Assembly: GCF_900890705.1 (NCBI RefSeq)
Contig: NZ_CAAHFH010000002.1
Span: 1,426,001 to 1,490,000, forward strand
Direction: 5' to 3'
Length of the DNA stretch: 64,000 nucleotides
Source: Pontiella sulfatireligans
GTDB taxonomy: Bacteria; Verrucomicrobiota; Kiritimatiellia; Kiritimatiellales; Pontiellaceae
Part shown: positions 1-7,919 of the stretch, one piece after another
How positions within the stretch are numbered: position 1 is the first letter of the stretch
How the letters are laid out: every line of letters starts with the position of its first letter
The notes under the pieces: model-generated
Seen by the model: the letters and a program-made list of their open reading frames with translations, nothing else
What the model was told of the DNA's origin: nothing
Database searches by the model: none
Program-made: the position numbers and the translations under genes

Positions 1-156
1 CTTGAAGGCGGCCAGTTCCGCCTTGTCGCGCATGCCTTGGCACAGCTCCATATAGGTGACAGCGGAGATGGAGAATCCACTTTCCTTGTCGAGCTTGCGG
101 ACGGCCTTTGGGTTGCCTCGGCTCGCCCAGATGAGTACGTCGCTATCGACTAGCAT
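1..156 (-). CDS. PIN-domain toxin, VapC-like (partial)
   Basis: The reading frame begins with ATG at 156-154 and runs off the left edge after 52 codons. The N-terminus MLVDSDVLIWASRGN has the first acidic residues (D4, D6) and hydrophobic strand typical of PIN-domain ribonucleases, followed by an AVTYMELCQGM helix whose Glu sits where PIN domains carry a catalytic acid. Known VapC toxins are Mg-dependent RNases that cut tRNA or rRNA and are held by the VapB protein encoded upstream. Its ATG overlaps the antitoxin stop codon by 7 bp, so the two are translationally coupled. The C-terminal acidic residues lie outside the window, so an intact active site cannot be confirmed. Confidence 0.85.
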   Translation of the reverse strand, partial: MLVDSDVLIWASRGNPKAVRKLDKESGFSISAVTYMELCQGMRDKAELAAFK

Positions 157-389
157 AGCGGGCGCCCCTTGCGAAGCTCGCGGACATGGGCGTCGATATC
201 CTTAAGATCCTTACGGTCTTTCCACATGCCGATAAAGGGATTGTCCTGCTTGGCTTCCTCCTCCTTCCCGACGGGAACGATGCGCGCCTTCACCCTGCCG
301 CGATTGGTGACCAATACCTCTTCGCCGCGCTCAACGGACTCCATGATGCCCTTCAGGTTGTACCGTAAATCCTTTGCTGTTGCCTTCAT
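150..389 (-). CDS. Phd/YefM-type antitoxin of the VapBC pair
   Basis: A 79-residue protein beginning MKATAKDLRYNLK, the usual opening of Phd/YefM/VapB antitoxins (N-terminal DNA-binding fold), followed by a basic core (VLVTNRGRVKARIVPVG) and a charged, probably flexible C-terminus that would wrap the toxin. I chose the ATG at 389 over the one at 401, because GGAGG lies six bases before it and the family starts at this methionine. It is upstream of the PIN toxin in one operon. A perfect 9-bp inverted repeat lies just upstream, fitting the autorepression known for such pairs (inference). Confidence 0.85.
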   Translation of the reverse strand: MKATAKDLRYNLKGIMESVERGEEVLVTNRGRVKARIVPVGKEEEAKQDNPFIGMWKDRKDLKDIDAHVRELRKGRPLC

Positions 390-405
390 TCCTGCCTCCA
401 TTCAA

Positions 406-429
406 AATATACATTTACTTATGTATATT
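406..429. promoter_or_regulatory. Inverted repeat, likely antitoxin operator
   Basis: AATATACAT and ATGTATATT form perfect 9-bp arms separated by TTACTT, 17 bp upstream of the antitoxin start. A short AT-rich palindrome here is what a Phd/VapB dimer would bind for autoregulation. The symmetry is seen directly; the binding is inferred. Confidence 0.55.
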
Positions 430-656
430 CATCCGTCAAGCGCTCTATGGGCGAATTCATCTTCCAAACCTTGGAAAAACAGTAAAAAAGCAATTGCCAT
501 ATTGGCCATAGCTTGGATGATAGGGGTTTTGAATCTTGAACAAGGAATAAGGAACCGCTGAATGACGAAGGGGAATTATTTTTCGATTCATTTACCTCAG
601 TTTTAGAGATTAGTGCTGATTAGTGTTAATTAGTGGTTTAAAGGAAGCATAGAGCT
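430..656. other. Intergenic region before pheS with small repeats
   Basis: No gene is visible. It holds one TTCCA-N5-TGGAA palindrome (462-476), a stretch reading GAACAAGGAATAAGGAACC then GAATGACGAAGG (about 537-570) that has relatives at 18.5 and 62.4 kb, and three ATTAGTG units at 607-633 just before the pheS leader. These look like dispersed intergenic repeats. A promoter for pheS is probably here but I cannot place it with confidence. Confidence 0.5.
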
Positions 657-1670
657 ATGAATTTACAGGACTTGATCGAATTAAAGGCGAAAGCCTTGGG
701 CGAAGCGGAAGCGGCTACGGATGGCGATGCACTGGAGGCCGTGCGCATTGAATACTTGGCGCGCAAAGGCCTTTTGCCAAAGGTGATGCAGGAGCTTAAA
801 AATGTTTCGCCGGAAGAAAAGCCGATGTTCGGCAAAACCGTCAACGAGCTTAAGAATGAGCTGACGGAACTGATCAAGCAGAAGCAGGCCGGCTTTGCCG
901 GAAGCGCCGGCGCCGCGGGCGCGGGCTTCGACCTGTCCCAGCCGGGCCAATGGCAGGGGCTCGGCACCCGCCATCCGATCACGCAGATCACCGACCGCAT
1001 CACCCAGATTTTCCAAACGCTGGGCTTCACGGTGGCCGACGGTCCGGACGTGGAATCGGTCTGGAACAACTTTGATGCGCTGAACACGCCGGCCGACCAT
1101 CCGTCGCGCGACGAGCAGGACACGTTCTATTTAAACAACGGCGACCTGATGCGCTGCCACACCTCGCCGGTGCAGGTGCGCTACATGATGGAGCACAAGC
1201 CGCCGGTGCGGATCATCTCGCCCGGCCGCTGCTACCGCCGCGATACGCCGGACGCGACGCACAGCGCCAACTTCCACCAGGTGGAAGGCCTCTATGTGGA
1301 TGAAAACGTTTCGCTGGCCGATCTCAAGGGCACGCTGTCGTACTTCGCCCGCGAGCTGATGGGCCCGGATGTGAAGATCCGTTTCCGCCCGCACTTTTTC
1401 CCGTTCACCGAGCCTAGCGTGGAGGTGGACTTCACCTGCCACGTCTGCCAAGGCAAGGGTTGCCGCGTCTGCAAGAACAGCGGTTGGATCGAAATCCTTG
1501 GCGCCGGCATGGTCGACCCCAACGTATTCCAATCCGTCGGCTACGATTCCTCGGCCGTCACCGGCTTCGCCTTCGGCATGGGCATCGAACGCATCACCAT
1601 GATACTATACGGTATTCACGACATCCGGAACCTGTACGAAAACGACGTCCGGTTCCTTTCACAGTTCTAG
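657..1670 (+). CDS. pheS: Phenylalanine-tRNA ligase alpha subunit
   Basis: A 337-residue class II aminoacyl-tRNA synthetase catalytic subunit that, with PheT, charges tRNA-Phe in the cytoplasm. The N-terminal coiled coil (residues 1-85) contains YLARKGLLPKVMQEL, the tRNA-contacting arm of PheS. Motif 2 is around residues 190-215 (RCYRRDTPDATHSANFHQVEG) and motif 3 around 302-320 (GFAFGMGIERITMILYG). Length is normal for bacterial PheS. The start follows AAGGAAG at a good distance. pheT is not adjacent: the next gene is a phosphofructokinase, so the usual pheST pair is split, as happens in several phyla. Confidence 0.97.
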   Translation: MNLQDLIELKAKALGEAEAATDGDALEAVRIEYLARKGLLPKVMQELKNVSPEEKPMFGKTVNELKNELTELIKQKQAGFAGSAGAAGAGFDLSQPGQWQGLGTRHPITQITDRITQIFQTLGFTVADGPDVESVWNNFDALNTPADHPSRDEQDTFYLNNGDLMRCHTSPVQVRYMMEHKPPVRIISPGRCYRRDTPDATHSANFHQVEGLYVDENVSLADLKGTLSYFARELMGPDVKIRFRPHFFPFTEPSVEVDFTCHVCQGKGCRVCKNSGWIEILGAGMVDPNVFQSVGYDSSAVTGFAFGMGIERITMILYGIHDIRNLYENDVRFLSQF

Positions 1671-1681
1671 GAGAGCATCCA

Positions 1682-2980
1682 ATGGCAGAAGCTAAAATTA
1701 TCCGGGCGGATACGCTTGGCGAACCCAACTACGACTCGCCGCTGAAGGGGCAGATCAACCGTTTCTACAACGGAGAAGCCGTTGCATGCAACGACCGCAC
1801 CAAAGACTTCGCCGACCTCGAAAGCATCGACGACATTGACTATTTCGAACTGGCCGGCCCGCGTGAAAAGCTCTTTTTCAACCCGAAGAACGTCACCGTT
1901 GGAATCGTGACCTGCGGTGGCCTCTGCCCGGGACTCAACGATGTAATCCGCGCGCTAACCTTTTGCAGCCTGCAAAGCTATGGCGTAAAGCGCGTCCTCG
2001 GCTTCAAGTATGGCTACGAAGGATTGGTTGCCAAGTACTACCACTACCCGATTGAGCTGACCACCGACAACACCGACGAGATCCATGAAAAAGGCGGCAC
2101 GATCCTCAAGTCGTCGCGCGGCGCGCAGGACACCGATGAAATCATCAATACGCTGATTCACTACGGAGTGGACATCCTCTTCACGATCGGCGGCGACGGC
2201 ACGCAGCGCGGTGCGCGCGATATTGTTGAAGGCGTCAAAAAGCGCAACCTGCCCATCGCGGTCGTCGGCATTCCGAAAACCATCGATAACGATATCGACC
2301 TGATTCAGCGCTCGTTCGGCTTTGAAACCGCCGTTGAAGCCACATGGGACATCATCACCAACGCCCACTCGGAAGCTAAGGCCTACCGCAACGGCGTGGG
2401 ACTCGTGAACCTGATGGGGCGCGAGTCGGGCTGGATCGCCGCCAGCGCATCGCTGGCCAACAGCAACGTCAACTTTTGCCTCGTGCCGGAAGTTCCGTTC
2501 GACCTTCATGGGCCGAACGGATTTCTTCAACACCTGAAAACCCGCCTGCAAAACAAAGAGCACGCCGTGGTGGTCGTGGCCGAAGGAGCAGGACAAAACC
2601 TGTTCGATGCCCTGCTGGGAACCAACAAGTCCGGCAACAAGAACCTCAACGACATCGGCATCCTGCTAAAGAACGAAATCAACGCCTACTTCAAAGCCGA
2701 AAACATGGAAGCCAACGTCAAGTATTTCGACCCGAGCTACAACATCCGAAGCCGCCGCGCCAACGCGAACGACTCGATGTACTGCCTGCGCCTGGGCAAC
2801 AACGCCGTCCACGCCGCTATGGCTGGAAAAACGAACATGATTGTCGGCCTCCACCATGACCGCCTCATACACCTGCCCATCCCGATGGTTGGCGCGCGCA
2901 AGACGATCGATCCGCAAAGCTGGTTCTGGCAGACCGTGGTGCAAGCCACGCACCAGCCCGCCCAAATGGCGAACAGCTGA
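1682..2980 (+). CDS. 6-phosphofructokinase, plant/trypanosome-type (ATP-dependent predicted)
   Basis: A 432-residue phosphofructokinase that phosphorylates fructose 6-phosphate in glycolysis. GGDGTQRGA (about residues 169-177) and IPKTIDNDI (about 196-204) are the phosphodonor-site motifs, and MGRESGWIAA (about 244) is the substrate site. Gly in GGDG with Lys in PKTIDND is the combination of the long ATP-dependent enzymes of trypanosomatids, plants and spirochaetes; pyrophosphate-dependent enzymes usually have GGDD. The start at 1682 follows AGGAGAG placed at the pheS stop codon. A longer reading frame open from 1460 was rejected because it overlaps pheS. Eleven bases separate it from pheS, so co-transcription is likely. 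Confidence 0.93.
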   Translation: MAEAKIIRADTLGEPNYDSPLKGQINRFYNGEAVACNDRTKDFADLESIDDIDYFELAGPREKLFFNPKNVTVGIVTCGGLCPGLNDVIRALTFCSLQSYGVKRVLGFKYGYEGLVAKYYHYPIELTTDNTDEIHEKGGTILKSSRGAQDTDEIINTLIHYGVDILFTIGGDGTQRGARDIVEGVKKRNLPIAVVGIPKTIDNDIDLIQRSFGFETAVEATWDIITNAHSEAKAYRNGVGLVNLMGRESGWIAASASLANSNVNFCLVPEVPFDLHGPNGFLQHLKTRLQNKEHAVVVVAEGAGQNLFDALLGTNKSGNKNLNDIGILLKNEINAYFKAENMEANVKYFDPSYNIRSRRANANDSMYCLRLGNNAVHAAMAGKTNMIVGLHHDRLIHLPIPMVGARKTIDPQSWFWQTVVQATHQPAQMANS

Positions 2981-3062
2981 ACCGCTTTAGTTGTGCGCTA
3001 AACGAATTGAACGCCAGAACACCCCATGTGTCTCCTTCTGTAGGTCAAAGAGCAATGAAACC

Positions 3063-3758
3063 ATGGTTGCCATGAGAAGACCCAAAGAACGCGGGCAAGC
3101 CGAGCATGGATGGCTGAAAAGCTGCCATACGTTCTCGTTCGCCTCTTATTTCGATCCGGAACACACCAAGTTCAGGGCGTTGCGCGTGCTGAACGAGGAC
3201 TGGATCCCGAGCGGAAAAGGTTTTGGCACGCATCCCCACGAAAACATGGAAATCATCACCTATGTGGTCGAAGGCGAGATTGAGCATAAAGACAGCATGG
3301 GCAACGGCTCCGTCATCCGGCGAGGCGCACTGCAGCGCATGACCGCCGGCACAGGCGTCACGCACAGCGAGTTCAACCCGACCGCCCAGGAAACGCACCT
3401 GCTGCAAATCTGGATCTATACCGAACGAATCGGCCTAGAGCCCGGCTACGAGCAGCGCGACTTTCCCTCCCGTTGGAAACCCAACGAGCTCGTCCTTCTT
3501 GCCTCGCAAACCGGCAAGCGCAACAGCCTGACGATTCATCAAGACGTCGAAATATATGGTGGCTTGCTGAAAACAGGAAAACAGCTCGAGCACGAAATTT
3601 CATTGGATCGGCATGCATGGATCCAAATGATTAAAGGACAGTTGATCGTCAATGGAATCGACCTGCAAGCCGGAGACGGCGCGGCCATCGACGAAGAAAA
3701 ACTGATCACCCTCGCAGCGGCCGAATCCAGCGAGTTCTTGCTTTTCGCCCTCGCCTAG
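3063..3758 (+). CDS. Pirin family bicupin protein
   Basis: About 231 residues. The segment ERGQAEHGWLKSCHTFSFA is the hallmark N-terminus of pirin/YhhW proteins. GFGTHPHENMEIITYVVEG and MTAGTGVTHSEFN supply the conserved metal-binding His and Glu residues of the first cupin barrel; the second cupin, from about residue 150, is degenerate, as in the family. Members act as quercetin 2,3-dioxygenases or as redox-sensing cofactors; the substrate here is unknown. The start is uncertain: ATG at 3063 or 3072 both fit family lengths and neither has a strong ribosome-binding site. The gene converges on, and overlaps by 4 bp, the NAD(P)HX repair gene on the other strand. Confidence 0.88.
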   Translation: MVAMRRPKERGQAEHGWLKSCHTFSFASYFDPEHTKFRALRVLNEDWIPSGKGFGTHPHENMEIITYVVEGEIEHKDSMGNGSVIRRGALQRMTAGTGVTHSEFNPTAQETHLLQIWIYTERIGLEPGYEQRDFPSRWKPNELVLLASQTGKRNSLTIHQDVEIYGGLLKTGKQLEHEISLDRHAWIQMIKGQLIVNGIDLQAGDGAAIDEEKLITLAAAESSEFLLFALA

Positions 3759-5242
3759 CGACACGAAATACTGCGGAAGGCTTCGGACAGCTTTTCGACG
3801 AGGTCGGGCGCAATGAGAGAAGCCTGCGCTTTTTCAGCCGCCGCCAGGTCGGCGGCGCGGCCATGCAGCCAAACGGCGGCGCAAGCCGCTTCGAACGGAG
3901 GAATCCCCTGCCCCGCCAAACCGGCGATGATTCCTGCGAGCACATCGCCGGAACCGCCGGAAGCCATGCCGGGATTGCCGGTCATATTCACCGCCACGGG
4001 TCGTCCGGACGAGGCGACGAGCGTTCCGGCGCCTTTCAGCACGATCATTGCGCCAAGTTTATCAGCGGCCATTTTGGCCATGCCGAAACGGTCCGCCTGC
4101 ACATCCGCCACCTTCAGGCCAAACAGCGCGGCGAACTCGCCGGGGTGGGGCGTGAGGACGACCGGGCAGCGGGCCGCCGCTATGGCAGCCACATGGTCTG
4201 CCAGAACGGTGATCGCATCGGCATCGAGAACCACCGGCACCTTCGACGTTTCCAGCAAGTGGAGCACCTGCTCGCGCGTAGTGGCCGAGCGCCCCATGCC
4301 GGGGCCGGCCATTATGGCCGTCCATTGGCCTTCCGGCATGCAGGAATGAACCATGACTTCGGGTACTCCGGGCGCAACCAGCGCATGGATTGCTTCCGGC
4401 ACAAAAGCCGAAACCAAGCCGGCCCCCGAGCGGCAGGCGGCGCGGCTCGCCATCGTGATGGCGCCACTGAAGCCTTTCGATCCTCCAATGCAGAGCACAT
4501 GCCCAAAAAAGCCTTTATGCGCATCGCGGGGCCGACGCGGAAAGAGCGGCGCAAGATCCGAAGGGTGGATGAACTCCAACTCTGAATCACCATCGGCTTC
4601 TTCAATGAACTCGACAGGAATACCAATATCAACCACTTCGAGGTTGCCGACGAAATCGACGTTTTCAGACTGAACGCTTTCAACCTTGGGTAGTCCCATC
4701 GTGACGGTCAGATCAGCGCGCACCGCCATGGCGGAAGGCACATCGACAGCAACAACCAAGGCACGGTCGGCCTGGGCATCGACAAATGCAATGGCATCAG
4801 CAATTACACCGCGCAGCTCCCCGAAAGCTCCGGTGCCGAGCAGGCCATCGATCACGATTTCGGCGTCGGTGCCGCACGCCGAGGCATGCGCCCAATGCTC
4901 AGAGGTTTCCAAAGCCTGAAAAGGCACGCCGGCCTTCTTCATTTTTTTGAAATGGATAAGCGCATCGCCCTTGAGCTTGCTTTCAGGGCAAGCCAACCAG
5001 CATTCGACCGGCCAGCCGTCTTCGTGCAGGCCATGGGCCGCCACAAATGCATCGCCGCCGTTATTGCCGCAACCGGCGACAAAGAGCACGGGAGAGTCGA
5101 TGAGCTGGTGGTTGGAGGCCAGCGTACGGATGGCGGAGGCCAGACCTTCGCCGGCGGTCAGCATCAGCTCTTCACCGGGAATGCCGGAGTTCATGGTGTT
5201 GGCATCAAGTTGCCGCATCTGTTCTGGAGTGACGATTTTCAT
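3755..5242 (-). CDS. nnrDE: Bifunctional NAD(P)HX epimerase / ADP-dependent NAD(P)HX dehydratase
   Basis: A 495-residue fusion that repairs hydrated NADH and NADPH. The N-terminal YjeF_N epimerase domain (about 1-215) carries VAGCGNNGGDAFVAA, the substrate loop. The C-terminal ribokinase-like dehydratase domain (about 225-495) carries LCIGGSKGFSGAITMA, LTPHPGEFAALFG and the nucleotide-binding GGSGDVLAGI near residue 430. This two-domain arrangement and length are standard in bacteria. The gene is cytoplasmic. It precedes pdxJ's 3' neighbour position only by proximity: pdxJ lies 71 bp upstream on the same strand, so the two may share a transcript. Confidence 0.96.
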   Translation of the reverse strand: MKIVTPEQMRQLDANTMNSGIPGEELMLTAGEGLASAIRTLASNHQLIDSPVLFVAGCGNNGGDAFVAAHGLHEDGWPVECWLACPESKLKGDALIHFKKMKKAGVPFQALETSEHWAHASACGTDAEIVIDGLLGTGAFGELRGVIADAIAFVDAQADRALVVAVDVPSAMAVRADLTVTMGLPKVESVQSENVDFVGNLEVVDIGIPVEFIEEADGDSELEFIHPSDLAPLFPRRPRDAHKGFFGHVLCIGGSKGFSGAITMASRAACRSGAGLVSAFVPEAIHALVAPGVPEVMVHSCMPEGQWTAIMAGPGMGRSATTREQVLHLLETSKVPVVLDADAITVLADHVAAIAAARCPVVLTPHPGEFAALFGLKVADVQADRFGMAKMAADKLGAMIVLKGAGTLVASSGRPVAVNMTGNPGMASGGSGDVLAGIIAGLAGQGIPPFEAACAAVWLHGRAADLAAAEKAQASLIAPDLVEKLSEAFRSISCR

Positions 5243-5313
5243 GGTTTAACGTGATGAGTGAGGCGTGACGATCGAGACGTGGTTCAAGTTTCAAACTTCA
5301 CGTTTCACCCCTC

Positions 5314-6024
5314 TTAGTCCTGCATGGCCCCAAACATTTCGCCCACGGCGTTTTCCAACCCTTCGAACACTGCACGGCACACAATGCTGTGGCCGATGTT
5401 AAGCATGGCGAGGTGCGGTATGCAGAGAATGCCTCCAAGGTTTTCAAGGTTGATGCCGTGGCCGGCATTCACTTTAAGGCCGAGGCCGTGCGCATAGTCC
5501 GCACTACGGATGAGCTGTTCGATGAACACCGCACGGTCGTTCGGCTCAGCGTTGCAGTAGGCGCCGGTGTGCAGCTCGACGACGGGTGCGCCGGTGTCCT
5601 TGCAAGCCGCCAGCGTCATTTCGTCGGCATCAACGAACAGGCTGACTTCGATGCCGGCCTCCGTGAGGCTTTGCACCGTGTCCTTGATGGCATCGAAATG
5701 GCCAATCACATCAAGACCGCCTTCCGTAGTCAGCTCCTGCCGCTTTTCGGGAACGAGGCAGACTTCCGCCGGCTTAACATTCAGGGCAATCTCAACAATC
5801 GACTCTACGTTGGCCATCTCAAGGTTGAGCGGCAAGGGCTGCAGCTCCTTGAGCCGGTAGATGTCGTCGTCTTGAATATGGCGACGATCTTCGCGAAGGT
5901 GGGCGGTAATCCCGTGGGCGCCGGCGCGGGCGCACAGGATGGCCGCGTCGAGCGGATCGGGATAGACGGTGCCGCGCGCCTGGCGCAGCGTGGCGATATG
6001 GTCAATGTTCACACCTAGCTTCAT
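5314..6024 (-). CDS. pdxJ: Pyridoxine 5'-phosphate synthase
   Basis: A 236-residue TIM-barrel enzyme that condenses 1-deoxyxylulose 5-phosphate with 3-amino-2-oxopropyl phosphate to give pyridoxine 5'-phosphate (vitamin B6). The start MKLGVNIDHIATLRQARGT contains the catalytic His of the family, and HGITAHLREDRRHIQDDD and KPAEVCLVPEKRQELTTEGG are conserved barrel segments. Length is typical. It lies 28 bp downstream of the GGDEF-like gene on the same strand, possibly at the tail of the Tol-Pal transcript. Confidence 0.97.
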   Translation of the reverse strand: MKLGVNIDHIATLRQARGTVYPDPLDAAILCARAGAHGITAHLREDRRHIQDDDIYRLKELQPLPLNLEMANVESIVEIALNVKPAEVCLVPEKRQELTTEGGLDVIGHFDAIKDTVQSLTEAGIEVSLFVDADEMTLAACKDTGAPVVELHTGAYCNAEPNDRAVFIEQLIRSADYAHGLGLKVNAGHGINLENLGGILCIPHLAMLNIGHSIVCRAVFEGLENAVGEMFGAMQD

Positions 6025-6052
6025 ATTCTCTTCTCCTTCGGCATTCCGGCGG

Positions 6053-7330
6053 TCAGGCCTGAACCGACTTAATGTTCTTCATTGGCTTGGATTCGACCTT
6101 ATCATGCAACTGCGGATCGTAAACCGCATAAGCACGGATATCGTTGGCGCGGCTGTAGTCGAGCACCTTTTGCCCCGCCGTGTAGAGCTGGTGCAGATTG
6201 CGCCCATGTTCTGGGTAGGTCGCCACGCCGAGTGTAATGGTGGTTTTCAATCTTTTGGCGCCGGCAACAAATTCGCTTTGCTGCACCAGCGTGCTGATGC
6301 GCTTCCCGACAATTTCCGCTTCCGACAGCGAAGCTTGGGCGAGAACCAGGAAAGCGTACTTTTCGTGGCGGCCAATCAAGTCGTCCGCCCGAAGATTTTC
6401 CTGCATGATTTTACTGATGCCCACCAAGACATCGTTGGCGGCGTCTTCCCCGTGAATACGGATAATGTGTTCGATATTGTTGACGCCGATGCAGAAGAGC
6501 GCCACGTGCTGTTTTTTCCGACGCATTTCGCTCATCATGCGTTGCATGTAGGCCGAGACGGCAGAAGGCTTCAGAACGCCGGTCAGCTCATCGAGCATGA
6601 CGTTCTTCCGGCGCTCTTTCCAGCCCTTGGAGACCTTCGGGCCGGACTCCCCCTCCGCGACCTCTTCGGCCAGTGCCGATTCCACAACTGCTGCGACGGA
6701 TTCCTCAGCGCCCTCTTCATCCTCGTCGTCGAAATCAACAATTTCGGGCATGACCACCGGAGAGGCCTCATCGGTCTGGCCAAGGCCGTTTTGAGCCACC
6801 TGCAGCAGCTCCCTGCCACTGAGTCCGTGGCCGGGATAGGACGCAATTCCGGCGCGCAACGAACCCTGCTCCAGCTCCGGGCTGGCCGATTCAGCTGAAC
6901 CGAGGATGCGGCGAAGAATACCTGCGGTATCTTCCGGCTCAGCCTCCGTCAGCAACGCGGCAGTACGGCCGTCGAAGATGCAGACCACATCGCCGCATCG
7001 GGCGGCCAGCTTGATGGCCTCGACGAACGACGCACCGATGCGCACTTCGACCGCCGGGTTGTCCGTATGAATGAGCGAAACCGCAAAAGAGGTGCCGCGC
7101 CGGGCGCAGCCGGCCAGATAGCGGGCGAGCTGCACGCGCAGAATATCGTCGGCCGAGGCACCCATCTCATCGGGCTGGCTGCTTTCCGCCTGCTGGACGA
7201 TGTGCTGGAAGCGGTAATAGCTGGCCACCATCGTTATCGCAATGAAGGAAACGACAACTGAAGCCAGCACGCCCAAAGTTCCGCTAAAAAAGTCGAACTG
7301 GGCTGCAATCGTGGGAAAAAGCAACGACAT
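6053..7330 (-). CDS. Membrane-anchored protein with two degenerate GGDEF domains
   Basis: A 425-residue protein. Residues about 13-38 form one membrane helix (GVLASVVVSFIAITMVASYY). Two nucleotide-cyclase-fold domains follow. The first (about 60-190) has FDGRTAALL where the GGDEF loop should be and ends with GIASYPGHG. The second (about 245-405) opens with DELTGVLKP, has GRHEKYAFLVL in place of GGDEF and ends with GVATYPEHG. An acidic linker (about 195-225) joins them. Both active-site loops lack the Gly-Gly-Asp/Glu-Glu core, so diguanylate cyclase activity is unlikely; a c-di-GMP-independent scaffold or sensor is more plausible (inference). It is the last gene of the Tol-Pal cluster, 45 bp after pal across a hairpin. 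Confidence 0.8.
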   Translation of the reverse strand: MSLLFPTIAAQFDFFSGTLGVLASVVVSFIAITMVASYYRFQHIVQQAESSQPDEMGASADDILRVQLARYLAGCARRGTSFAVSLIHTDNPAVEVRIGASFVEAIKLAARCGDVVCIFDGRTAALLTEAEPEDTAGILRRILGSAESASPELEQGSLRAGIASYPGHGLSGRELLQVAQNGLGQTDEASPVVMPEIVDFDDEDEEGAEESVAAVVESALAEEVAEGESGPKVSKGWKERRKNVMLDELTGVLKPSAVSAYMQRMMSEMRRKKQHVALFCIGVNNIEHIIRIHGEDAANDVLVGISKIMQENLRADDLIGRHEKYAFLVLAQASLSEAEIVGKRISTLVQQSEFVAGAKRLKTTITLGVATYPEHGRNLHQLYTAGQKVLDYSRANDIRAYAVYDPQLHDKVESKPMKNIKSVQA

Positions 7331-7340
7331 AGAAAATAAG

Positions 7341-7364
7341 TAAGGCGCGGCTTGCCGCGCCTTA
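7341..7364 (-). terminator. GC-rich hairpin between pal and the GGDEF-like gene
   Basis: TAAGGCGCGGC and its complement form a near-perfect palindrome with a 2-base loop. On the minus strand it is followed by TTACTTATTTTC, a weak T-tract. It may partly terminate the tol-pal message or protect its 3' end. Confidence 0.45.
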
Positions 7365-7375
7365 ACGAGCCCTAA

Positions 7376-7897
7376 TTAATAGATGGCGAAGACGGAACGC
7401 CGGTTCAGGCGCCAGGCACCTTCGTCATGGCCGGCGGAGTCAGGCATCTCCTCGCCATAGCTTTTCGTTTGGATAACGCTAGGATCGACGCCGAGGCTGA
7501 TAAGGTAGTCGCGAACGGCCAATGCGCGGCGTTCGCCCAGCGCGAGGTTGTAGTCGTGGCTGCCGCGCTCGTCGGTGTGCCCTTCCACAATCACGCCCTG
7601 ACCCTTGCCTTTGTTAAGGTGTTTGGCCACGGCTTCGCACTTTCCGGCTTCCTCCGGATTAACCTGAGAGCTGTCATAGGCAAAATACACGGCGTCGAAC
7701 AGGCTGCGGTCGCCGTCGGCAGGCCAATCGCCCGAGTCGCCTTCCAGCGGCACGTCACCGAGGAGCGGATCGCCGTAGAGGCCAGCATCGGAACCGTAAA
7801 GGCCCGTGTTGGGATTCTTCGATTTACAGCCGCTCATAAAGGCGGTTGTTCCAGCAAGAACCATCAAAAACATAAACTTGAAAACTTTATTGCTCAT
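7376..7897 (-). CDS. pal: Peptidoglycan-associated lipoprotein Pal
   Basis: A 173-residue outer-membrane lipoprotein. The signal ends in the lipobox FMSGC with Cys24 as the acylated residue. The OmpA-like peptidoglycan-binding domain (about 70-173) contains VIVEGHTDERGSHDYNLALG, ERRALAVRDYL and the closing LNRRSVFAIY. Pal anchors the outer membrane to peptidoglycan and is pulled by TolB and TolA during constriction. I placed the start at 7897, where the signal peptide begins; a longer frame to 7951 would overlap the end of tolB. It lies 22 bp after tolB in the same operon. Confidence 0.95.
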   Translation of the reverse strand: MSNKVFKFMFLMVLAGTTAFMSGCKSKNPNTGLYGSDAGLYGDPLLGDVPLEGDSGDWPADGDRSLFDAVYFAYDSSQVNPEEAGKCEAVAKHLNKGKGQGVIVEGHTDERGSHDYNLALGERRALAVRDYLISLGVDPSVIQTKSYGEEMPDSAGHDEGAWRLNRRSVFAIY

Positions 7898-7919
7898 AAC
7901 TACTACCCCGTATTGGTTT

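Noticed and set aside
1460..1681. Upstream extension of the phosphofructokinase frame
   Set aside because: It overlaps the end of pheS in another frame and gives a basic, unstructured leader; the ATG at 1682 has a ribosome-binding site and matches family length.
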